From positions 1 to 11,071 of the forward strand of contig JAUXCV010000036.1 in NCBI GenBank assembly GCA_030618675.1: 11,071 nucleotides of DNA, written 5' to 3'. The position numbers and the translations under genes were made by a program. Below are positions 5,542 to 11,071 of the stretch, piece by piece (positions within the stretch are counted from its first letter, which is position 1; the number at the start of each line of letters is the position of its first letter). A model generated the notes under the pieces. That model did not search any database. It was given only the letters and a program-made list of their open reading frames with translations, and was not told the origin of the DNA. Origin of the DNA: Acidimicrobiia bacterium (GTDB taxonomy: Bacteria; Actinomycetota; Acidimicrobiia; Spongiisociales; UBA5794).

Positions 5542-5765
5542 ATGTCAACTGCGATCAACTCACCGGTCTGCTGCCCGATTTCTTCGACGGGGGCCTCTCG
5601 ACGGAGCAGTCGGATGCGGCTATCGATCACCTGGCTACCTGCGAGGCATGTCGCCTCACCGTCGATGAACTGGAAGGGGTGAGGACGCTGGCAGGCGACC
5701 ACGGTCGACTCGAACTGCCGCAGGCAAGCAAGGACCGGATCCGTCGTTCCCTCGGCCTCGACTGA
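5538..5765 (+). CDS. small zinc-finger (ZAS/zf-HC2) anti-sigma factor
   Basis: A 75-residue protein with the full ZAS ligand set Cys5, His31, Cys35 and Cys38 (C-x25-H-x3-C-x2-C; visible as DHLATCEACRLTVDEL). The same spacing occurs in redox-sensing anti-sigma factors such as RsrA. It should bind zinc and hold the upstream ECF sigma factor inactive. Unlike many anti-sigmas it has no transmembrane helix and no periplasmic domain; the chain ends about 37 residues after the motif, so it must act in the cytosol. It is shorter than RsrA (about 105 residues). The start ATG overlaps the sigma stop by 4 bp and has AAGGAG (5524-5529) 8 nt upstream, so the pair should be made in linked amounts. Loss of zinc on thiol oxidation would be the expected trigger if it is RsrA-like; other ZAS proteins are not redox sensors. 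Confidence 0.85.
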   Translation: MNVNCDQLTGLLPDFFDGGLSTEQSDAAIDHLATCEACRLTVDELEGVRTLAGDHGRLELPQASKDRIRRSLGLD

Positions 5766-5775
5766 AATCGCTCAC

Positions 5776-5842
5776 CGATCGGCGGCAGCGGGCGAACTGT
5801 GGGCCGGCGAAGCACCTATGGGCGGCTGCGAGCCCCCGATCG
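5776..5842 (+). other. possible structured RNA element downstream of the anti-sigma gene
   Basis: CGATCGG (5776-5782) pairs perfectly with CCGATCG (5836-5842), and inside it GCAGC (5785-5789) pairs with GCTGC (5825-5829). This could close a 67-nt stem with a purine-rich interior (GGGCGAACTG, GGCGAAGCACC). It begins 11 bp after the anti-sigma stop. It may be a 3' structure of the sigma operon or part of the ABC-2 leader. It fits no riboswitch class I can name, and such pairings can arise by chance in GC-rich DNA. Confidence 0.25.
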
Positions 5843-6059
5843 TCCGATGCCAGGCTCACCGGCGGTGGCCCTCACATCGGTCGAGTCCTACGCGGCCTCG
5901 ACCTCGTGCCGTAAGTCTTCGCTTCTGCTGCCAAACGGCTCTCTTCCGCTGTGGTCCCCAGGTGCGTTCCCTCTGCGTCTCCGGCGGGAGTAGAAGGGTT
6001 CGCAGTGCTTCCCCGGGGATTTGGTGTGGCCGCCCCACAGGACGCACAATGTACGGGCT

Positions 6060-6064
6060 GGAGG
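6060..6064 (+). promoter_or_regulatory. Shine-Dalgarno that sets the ABC-2 ATPase start
   Basis: GGAGG lies 8 nt before ATG 6073. The other in-frame ATG at 6049 has only weak purines upstream and would add MYGLEALS, absent from typical family N-termini. This site therefore favours 6073. Confidence 0.75.
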
Positions 6065-6072
6065 CACTCTCA

Positions 6073-6954
6073 ATGTTGGAACTCGTTGATCTCAGTAAAC
6101 GATTCGGTGACGTCGTGGCGCTCGACGGCGCCGGCTTCACCGTTGAGAGCGGGCGCATCCTCGGCTTCCTCGGTCCGAACGGCGCCGGGAAGACCACAGC
6201 GATGAGGGTCGTGTTCGGACTCATCCGACCCGACGCCGGGACCGTGCGATGGAACGGCGAACCGGTCGGTCCTGCGGAGCGGCTGCGCTTCGGCTACATG
6301 CCGGAAGAGCGTGGTCTCTATCCGAAGATGAAGGTCCACGACCAGCTCGTCCACTTCTCCCGGCTCTCGGGTCTCTCCAAAGCGGAAGCGAACGATGCCG
6401 TCGACCACTGGCTCGGCGTCCTCGGTCTCGCCGACAGGGGCGATGGGAAGCTCGACGATCTATCACACGGCAATCAGCAGCGGGTTCAACTGGCGGCGGC
6501 CCTCGCACATAACCCCGATCTTCTGATTCTCGACGAGCCGTTCGCCGGGTTGGACCCCATCGGGGTCGAGTCACTCGCCGAGACGCTGCGGGAGCTGGCT
6601 TCCGGCGGTGTGACGATCGTGTTCTCGAGCCACCAACTCGATCTCGTTGAGGACGTGTGTCAGGACGTCGCCATCATCGCCGAGGGACGTGTTGTGCTCT
6701 CGGGGCGACTCGACGACATCAAGAACCGTTCGACGAAGCGACGTCTCACGATCGACATCGACGGGCAGCCATGGATACCGGATGTGCCCGGTGTCGAGAT
6801 CGTCGATGGGCCGGGACCCTCCCACTGCATCGTGGACGACGACGCTCCGATCGCAGATCTGCTCGCCGCCGCGAACGCTGCCGGGACGGTGAATCGGTTC
6901 GTATTCGAGCCGCCTCGTCTCACCGACCTGTTCCGTGAGGCGGTGAAGTCATGA
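6073..6954 (+). CDS. ABC-2 type exporter ATP-binding protein (NatA-like)
   Basis: A 293-residue stand-alone ATPase beginning MLELVDLSKRFGDVVALDGA. Motifs in order: Walker A GPNGAGKTT (34-42); FGYMPEERGLYPKM (73-86), where Glu replaces the Q-loop Gln, typical of the NatA branch; signature LSHGN (130-134); Walker B LLILDE (150-155) with catalytic Glu155; D-loop GLDP; switch His187 (SSHQL). All hydrolysis residues are present. A C-terminal domain of about 75 residues after the last strand ends PPRLTDLFREAVKS, as in the NatA family. It powers the permease in the next gene, overlapping it by 4 bp (ATGA). NatAB of Bacillus exports sodium; relatives export many substrates, so the cargo is open. ATG 6073 is chosen over upstream in-frame codons because of its Shine-Dalgarno and family alignment. 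Confidence 0.92.
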   Translation: MLELVDLSKRFGDVVALDGAGFTVESGRILGFLGPNGAGKTTAMRVVFGLIRPDAGTVRWNGEPVGPAERLRFGYMPEERGLYPKMKVHDQLVHFSRLSGLSKAEANDAVDHWLGVLGLADRGDGKLDDLSHGNQQRVQLAAALAHNPDLLILDEPFAGLDPIGVESLAETLRELASGGVTIVFSSHQLDLVEDVCQDVAIIAEGRVVLSGRLDDIKNRSTKRRLTIDIDGQPWIPDVPGVEIVDGPGPSHCIVDDDAPIADLLAAANAAGTVNRFVFEPPRLTDLFREAVKS

Positions 6955-8141
6955 AGCCGTGGAGCCAGGTGGCGTTGTTGGCGAAGAGAGAGTTCTCCGA
7001 GCGGGTGCGGAACAAGACGTTCATCATCACGATGTCGCTCCTGGTGGTGGCCATCCTGGCGATCGGGCCGGCCGTCAACTTCTTCTCGGGAGGCGAAGAC
7101 GAGGCGACGATGATCGGCTTGGCCGGGGAGGAACTACCGGGAATCGAACAGGAACTTCACACTCAGGCAGCCCTGTTCGATTTGGAGATCGAAGTCGCCC
7201 GGTTCCCGTCCCGAGACGAGGTGGAGACGGCACTGACCGAGGGAGACGTGGCGGTCGTCCTCGTCGAGGGGACCCAGATCGTGTTCCACGAAAACGTTTC
7301 GTCGCGACTGACGGCGCTTGTCCACAGCGCCATCGATACGACGGTGAAGACCGGGGCGCTCACCGGATTGGGGCTTTCGGAGGGTGAGATAGCGTCGGTC
7401 GTTGAGCCAATTCCAATCGAGGTCACGACGCTCGAAGAGCAGAACATACAGGATGATGCCAAGCGGGGCGCGGCGTTCGTCGGGGCGATCTTCCTGTACA
7501 TATCCATCATCATGTTCGGCCAGTTCGTGGCGATGGGCACCGTTGAGGAGAAACAGAACCGGGTCGTCGAAGTCATCCTCTCGCGTGTCCGACCCTGGCA
7601 GGTGCTCGTCGGGAAGGTGGCAGGGATCGGCCTGCTGGGATTGCTGCAACTCGCCATCTTCGCAGGGGCCGCATACATCTCGGCCCAACTCGCCGACTTG
7701 CCAGACATCGACGTGGCTGCGATCGGTCTGCCGATTATCACTTCGCTGCTCTTCTGGTTCATCCTCGGCTACACGTTCTACGCGTTCCTGTATGCGGCCG
7801 TGGGATCGACGGTGTCGCGACAGGAGGACCTCCAGGGAGCGCTCATGATTCCCATCGCTCTGATCCTGCCGGGATACCTTCTCGCGATCATGGCGGCAGA
7901 GGATCCCGACGCCTTGCTCCCGACGGTCGCTTCCTGGCTACCTCCCTGGGCGCCGTTCGTGATGCCCGTACGAATCGCCGCCGGCTCGGCCCAATCATGG
8001 GAGATCGCGGTGGCGATCGTCGGGACGGTGCTCGGGGCCATCGCTCTTGTATGGATCGGCGCTCGCGTCTACTCGGGGGCGCTGCTCCGAACGGGCGGAA
8101 AGGTCAAACTCCGCGAAGCCTGGAAAGCGGCGGCTGAGTAG
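6951..8141 (+). CDS. ABC-2 type exporter permease (NatB-like)
   Basis: A 396-residue membrane protein. TM1 lies at about 23-45, followed by an extracytoplasmic domain at about 46-170, then about five helices: near 175-196, 220-245, 258-287, 296-315 and 350-372. The cytoplasmic segment VEEKQNRVVEVILSRVRPWQ (198-217) followed by VLVGKV is the ABC-2 coupling motif of NatB/YhaP/CcmB-like permeases. The N-terminus (AKREFSERVRNKTFIIT) is also typical of the family. It forms a transporter with the ATPase encoded just upstream, whose stop overlaps this ATG. The C-terminus ends Glu-TAG (GAG-TAG), and as for ABC subunit B these bases begin a GAGTAGCC repeat unit (8136-8143). The substrate is unknown. 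Confidence 0.91.
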   Translation: MKPWSQVALLAKREFSERVRNKTFIITMSLLVVAILAIGPAVNFFSGGEDEATMIGLAGEELPGIEQELHTQAALFDLEIEVARFPSRDEVETALTEGDVAVVLVEGTQIVFHENVSSRLTALVHSAIDTTVKTGALTGLGLSEGEIASVVEPIPIEVTTLEEQNIQDDAKRGAAFVGAIFLYISIIMFGQFVAMGTVEEKQNRVVEVILSRVRPWQVLVGKVAGIGLLGLLQLAIFAGAAYISAQLADLPDIDVAAIGLPIITSLLFWFILGYTFYAFLYAAVGSTVSRQEDLQGALMIPIALILPGYLLAIMAAEDPDALLPTVASWLPPWAPFVMPVRIAAGSAQSWEIAVAIVGTVLGAIALVWIGARVYSGALLRTGGKVKLREAWKAAAE

Positions 8142-8181
8142 CCGAGGAAGAGCTGTGAGCCGTGAGCTGTGATCTATGAGC
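8134..8181. repeat. composite 8-bp/7-bp repeat element 4, overlapping the permease stop
   Basis: It starts with GCTGAGTAGCCGAGGAAG, in which the TAG is the permease stop, then runs into four 7-bp units at 8151-8178: AGCTGTG, AGCCGTG, AGCTGTG, ATCTATG. TGA triplets at 8156, 8163, 8170 and 8177 step through all three frames. The order (GAGTAG unit, GAGG, GAGC-TGTG units, CTATGAG) resembles the minus-strand reading of about 545-493. A further CTGACTA doublet lies at 8200-8213. Confidence 0.7.
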
Positions 8182-8262
8182 AAGAAGGCGGAGTCTTCGC
8201 TGACTACTGACTACCTGAGCGGCGGTCTTGAGACGAGCATCTCGGCCGTGATATCCCCGCAA

Positions 8263-8277
8263 GTAGCGAGCCGCTAC
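8263..8277. terminator. 6-bp hairpin overlapping the APC permease stop codon
   Basis: GTAGCG (8263-8268) and CGCTAC (8272-8277) pair perfectly around a 3-nt loop. The minus-strand TAG stop of the APC gene (8274-8276) lies in one arm. It sits in the 132-bp convergent gap between the plus-strand permease and this gene and might act on either transcript. No T-run follows, so terminator function is uncertain. Confidence 0.35.
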
Positions 8278-10493
8278 GTGATCAGCCACTGGACTGCGCG
8301 AGTGACCAGACCCGGTTTCTCGAGCGTCGGGGTGTGGACGAGGAGAGCGGGACAGTCGACTGCTTCGGCGATGCGGTCGGCAAGGTCCGCCACGAGATGG
8401 AATCGGTGGCTCGGCGCACCGAGGACGACGAGGTTCGCTCCCCGGGACAGGCCGGTCAACGTATCGATCAGGTCGTCGGTGGGGCGGACTCGATCATCCC
8501 ACGGCACTGTGAGCACCTCGCCGAGTTGCTCGTGGTACGCGTGGATCGACGCTGCCTGAGCGGGTGGTGCGTCGACCGGCGTCAGGTGGACGAACCGGAT
8601 CGACGCGTCCTCGTGGCGGGCGATGTGGTCGGCTACTTCGATCTTCACCGGGTCGTACGGGCCGCCGGTTCCCAGGACCGCGATCCGGTCGATATTGTCG
8701 ACCGCCCGGTTTCTGAGGAAGGCGGAATCGCAGGGCAGGTGCTCCTGGAGCCAGTGAAGGTCCCGCGTCACGTGACGGGCTGCCCGCAGATCCTGAGGAA
8801 GGTCGGCGATGAACAGGTCGACGCCTTCGCTCTCGACGAACGCGTGCACCATGCCACGCCGATCCTCGTCCGTGTAGTGCTCGGTTGTGACCTCGATGCC
8901 GAGTCTTCGCGCTTGGGCGAGATCCCCGGCGGTCGGGATCATGCGTCGTGTCCGAGCATCGAAGTTGATCACGTGAATTCGTCCGCCCGGCGCGACAGCG
9001 AGACGCAACGCGAGACGGAACAACGTGTGCTGCCGGCTCGGTCGCGTTGGACGTCGGATCAGGACGAGGATGTGCTTTCGCCCTCCCGTCGCCACTGCGG
9101 CAGCACTGTTCTGAATAAGTCGGGCGTCCTCGCGCAGTCGGAATGCATCGCGCGCCGCCGATTCCTTGACGGCCCGGGACTGACCGAACACGCGGTACCA
9201 GATCGTGCCGGCAACGACGAAGATCCCGGCACCGAGGAGAGGAATGATCCCCATCTGGGTGAGAAGTAGTAGAGCGGTCACGATCCCGAAGATCTGAACG
9301 GCCGGGTACATCGGTGAGCGGAACTTGGGCTGGTACCAATCGAGATCGCTCTCGCGGAAGGCGATCAACGCCAGGTTCACCAGGGCGAACACAAGGAGTT
9401 GGAATGCCGAAGCGAGTTTGGCGAGTTCGATGAGGGGGACGAAGAGGACGAGAAGTATGAGCATGACCCCGGTCACGGCGATACCGGCAATGGGTGCTCC
9501 GGATCCCTTCCCTATCTGTGCGAGGAACGGGGGAGCGAGCGAGTTCCTCGCCATGGCGAACGGGTATCGGGCTGAGGCGATGATGCCCGAGTTCGCCATC
9601 GAAACGAGAGCCAGGACGGCCATGCCGGCCACGACGTATGTGCCGGCCGATCCGAGGAAATGCGCTGCCGCCGTGAGGATCGGCGTCTCCGTATGTGCCA
9701 GTTCGTCGGCGGGTGTCACGCCGACCATCACGGCGACCACAGCGGGGTACAGGATCATCGCGACTCCGACCGAGATCAGCATGCTTCGCGGGATGTTGCG
9801 GCCCGGACGCTTCACCTCCTCCGCGACACTCGCGACCTGTGTGACCCCGATGTACGCCACGAACACGACCGCCGTTCCAGAGAGCAACCCTGTGATGCCT
9901 TCCGAAAAGAACGGTTCGTAGCTCTTCGGGTCGGTGGTTGGTGCGCCGAGGATGACGAACCCGACGAGCAGTCCGAGGACGACCGTGACCAGTACTTTCT
10001 GGAATCTGGCCGTCTCCTGGACGCCGATGAGATTGATGATGATGAGCACGACGGCGAGTGCCGCCGCGATGGGGCGTTCGGGATGGTCGACGAAGAATTC
10101 GAGGTAGGCGGAGAGACCGACGAGAGCAAATGACGCCTTGAAGACGAGCGAGAACCACACACCGAAACCGGCGATCGTTCCCATGAGCGGGCCCATCGCC
10201 CGGTCGATGTAGAGGTAGGTGCCTCCGGCTTCGGGCATGGCCGTCGCCATCTCGGACTGAGACAGCGCCGCCGGGATCACCACGATGCCGGCGAGGAAGA
10301 ACGCCAGTATCACGGCTGGGCCGGCGATCTTGAACGCGAGTCCCGGCAACACGAAAATGCCCGATCCGATCATCGCTCCGATCGAGATCGTGAAGACCGC
10401 GTACAAACCGAGCGATCGGCGCAGCGAGCCGCTCGAATGAGGCGACGAATTGGTATCTGGTGTCGTCAAGGTGTCCGCAAACCTAGTTGGCAT
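8274..10493 (-). CDS. APC-family amino acid permease with tandem C-terminal USP-like domains
   Basis: A 739-residue protein. Residues about 25-435 are an APC-superfamily permease of about 12 helices: IGAMIGSGIFVLPGLAFKIA with the conserved GSGIF unwound-helix motif (43-47), EMATAMPEAGGTYLYIDRAM (81-100), and VAEEVKRPGRNIPRSM (223-238). After a linker come two universal-stress-protein-like modules, about 472-597 (KHILVLIR start) and 601-722 (IDRIAVLGTG start; ANLVVLGAP and CPALLVHTP near the end). The ATP-binding pattern G-x2-G-x9-G-S/T of UspA relatives is absent: after VVLGAP comes SHRFHLVADLADRIAEA. The USP part may therefore bind a different ligand or only regulate. Permease-USP fusions are a known architecture for amino-acid transport. 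ATG 10493 has no clear Shine-Dalgarno; TTG at codon 9 is an alternative. It lies 44 bp downstream of an MFS gene and is probably cotranscribed with it. Confidence 0.92.
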   Translation of the reverse strand: MPTRFADTLTTPDTNSSPHSSGSLRRSLGLYAVFTISIGAMIGSGIFVLPGLAFKIAGPAVILAFFLAGIVVIPAALSQSEMATAMPEAGGTYLYIDRAMGPLMGTIAGFGVWFSLVFKASFALVGLSAYLEFFVDHPERPIAAALAVVLIIINLIGVQETARFQKVLVTVVLGLLVGFVILGAPTTDPKSYEPFFSEGITGLLSGTAVVFVAYIGVTQVASVAEEVKRPGRNIPRSMLISVGVAMILYPAVVAVMVGVTPADELAHTETPILTAAAHFLGSAGTYVVAGMAVLALVSMANSGIIASARYPFAMARNSLAPPFLAQIGKGSGAPIAGIAVTGVMLILLVLFVPLIELAKLASAFQLLVFALVNLALIAFRESDLDWYQPKFRSPMYPAVQIFGIVTALLLLTQMGIIPLLGAGIFVVAGTIWYRVFGQSRAVKESAARDAFRLREDARLIQNSAAAVATGGRKHILVLIRRPTRPSRQHTLFRLALRLAVAPGGRIHVINFDARTRRMIPTAGDLAQARRLGIEVTTEHYTDEDRRGMVHAFVESEGVDLFIADLPQDLRAARHVTRDLHWLQEHLPCDSAFLRNRAVDNIDRIAVLGTGGPYDPVKIEVADHIARHEDASIRFVHLTPVDAPPAQAASIHAYHEQLGEVLTVPWDDRVRPTDDLIDTLTGLSRGANLVVLGAPSHRFHLVADLADRIAEAVDCPALLVHTPTLEKPGLVTRAVQWLIT

Positions 10494-10537
10494 CGAGGCG
10501 GTGCGATAGGGGTCAGATCAGAAGACGGAGGCAATGG

Positions 10538-11071
10538 TCAATCCAGGATCCATTCGGTTCGCGACGCTCGCGCTTGATCGACATCGACCGCAGCAAGGAG
10601 CGTTCCTCCGATCAGGAAGAAGGCGGTCAGGAACAGAATCGAGAGCCTGGCCGATCCGGTGAGGATGTCAACGCCGGCGAAGATCAGGGGTCCGAAGATG
10701 GCGCTGAACCGCGAGAACACGGAGTAGAAACCGAAGAACTCGGCTGAGGCGTTTTCGGGGATCATCGATCCGTAGAGCGAGCGCGAGAGCGCCTGGACAC
10801 CGCCGAGGACGAGTCCGGCGAGTGCGCCGATCGCAAGGAACGCGCCTGCTTGGCCCACCGGCAGGAAGTAGCCGCCGACGGTGACGAACGTCCATCCGAC
10901 GATGGAAACGAGGATCGCCTTCTTCGCTCCGACCATTCCCGCCAGCCATCCGAAGGCGAGCGCGCCGAAGAACGCGACGAGTTGGATCACCACGAACACA
11001 GCGGCGATCGTCGTCGTTGACAGTTCGAGCGTCTCGGATGCGAAGACCGGTGTGATCTTGATGACCGTCAG
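10538..11071 (-). CDS. MFS transporter, UMF1/Atg22-like (N-terminus beyond window)
   Basis: The minus strand is open from the window edge at 11071 to a TGA at 10538-10540, giving 177 C-terminal residues of a carrier usually about 400-450 long. GTG at 10999 is not the true start, because family-like sequence (LTVIKITPVFASETLEL) continues upstream in frame. Visible parts: a helix with FFGALAFGWLAGMVGAKKAI (a loop-8/9-type G-x-L-A-x3-G-x-K/R motif), GALAGLVLGGVQALSRSLYG, SMIPENASAEFFGFYSVFSR, and FSAIFGPLIFAGVDILTGSA. The PENxxAEFFGFYSVFxRFSAxxGPL signature is characteristic of UMF1 carriers related to yeast Atg22, a vacuolar amino-acid effluxer. The short tail ends VDVDQARASRTEWILD. The amino-acid permease downstream fits a shared role in amino-acid movement, but substrates are not known. 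Confidence 0.88.
   Translation of the reverse strand: MTVIKITPVFASETLELSTTTIAAVFVVIQLVAFFGALAFGWLAGMVGAKKAILVSIVGWTFVTVGGYFLPVGQAGAFLAIGALAGLVLGGVQALSRSLYGSMIPENASAEFFGFYSVFSRFSAIFGPLIFAGVDILTGSARLSILFLTAFFLIGGTLLAAVDVDQARASRTEWILD

Larger units (their letters stand above)
5766..6072. other. 307-bp intergenic region without a recognised gene
   Basis: No credible ORF, tRNA or known riboswitch was recognised on either strand. It holds a possible fold at 5776-5842 (listed separately), a small CACC/GGTG hairpin near 5857-5867, and TTGGTG (6021-6026) followed after 18 bp by CACAAT (6045-6050), a weak promoter candidate for the ABC-2 operon. The plus frame of the ATPase stays open back to 5818, but that extension does not look like protein. 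Confidence 0.6.

Noticed and set aside
5776..5842. Cyclic-di-GMP (GEMM) riboswitch
   Set aside because: GGGCGAACTG and GGCGAAGCACC faintly recall GEMM purine-rich loops, but the core GCAAA and receptor segments do not match.
5995..6016. tRNA T-arm (GGGTTCGCAG)
   Set aside because: The flanking bases do not form the 5-bp T-stem and no other tRNA arms fit.
5818..6072. N-terminal extension of the ABC-2 ATPase
   Set aside because: In frame but Arg/Ser/Pro-rich and unlike family N-termini; the Shine-Dalgarno at 6060-6064 places the start at 6073.
8176..8559. 127-residue plus-strand ORF starting in the repeat element
   Set aside because: Starts within repeats and runs antisense into the APC gene; Ser/Arg-rich with no Shine-Dalgarno.
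8334..9269. 311-residue plus-strand ORF
   Set aside because: Antisense of the USP region of the APC gene; low-complexity charged composition.
8494..10158. 554-residue minus-strand ORF
   Set aside because: Alternate frame of the APC-USP gene; very Arg/Pro-rich and without hydrophobic segments.

Overview
The window is high-GC bacterial DNA (clearly above 60% by eye) with strong G/C third-position bias, tightly packed genes and several 4-bp stop/start overlaps. Some genes have GTG starts and some have no visible Shine-Dalgarno. Gene content is typical of Actinomycetota: a Cfp30B-like VOC protein, an asymmetric ABC exporter pair, an ECF sigma factor with a ZAS anti-sigma, and an APC permease fused to USP domains. 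An uncultured actinobacterial lineage is a reasonable guess, but nothing here fixes the taxon.

Layout. (1) 1-341, minus: a VOC/glyoxalase-fold protein cut by the window edge. (2) 342-584: a divergent intergenic region with a strong hairpin and an 8-bp tandem array. (3) 585-4150, plus: two half-transporter ABC genes overlapping by 4 bp. They carry complementary departures from consensus, so together they should form a heterodimeric exporter with one degenerate and one consensus ATP site. (4) 4145-4242: two more 8-bp arrays in opposite orientations. (5) 4309-5765, plus: a small DUF2892 membrane protein, a thioredoxin-fold protein with a membrane tail, an ECF sigma factor and a very small zinc-finger anti-sigma. 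This looks like a redox-linked signalling cluster. (6) 5766-6072: 307 bp without a gene, containing one possible RNA fold. (7) 6073-8141, plus: a NatA/NatB-type ABC-2 exporter with ATPase and permease overlapping by 4 bp. (8) 8142-8273: a convergent gap with 7-8-bp repeats and a hairpin. (9) 8274-11071, minus: a UMF1/Atg22-like MFS transporter (N-terminus off the window) followed after 44 bp by an APC permease with tandem USP-like domains.

The least ordinary feature is the short-repeat family. Units of about 8 bp (GAGTAGCN) and 7 bp (AGCTGTG-like) recur beside the transporter operons. Their periods are not multiples of three and each unit carries a stop triplet, so they close all three reading frames. 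Two of the arrays supply the actual GAG-TAG end of the upstream gene. A composite version lies in inverted orientation at about 493-570 and 8134-8181.

No rRNA, tRNA, CRISPR array, transposase, integrase or phage gene was seen. Transport and stress response dominate: two ABC exporters, an MFS carrier, an amino-acid permease and one sigma/anti-sigma switch.
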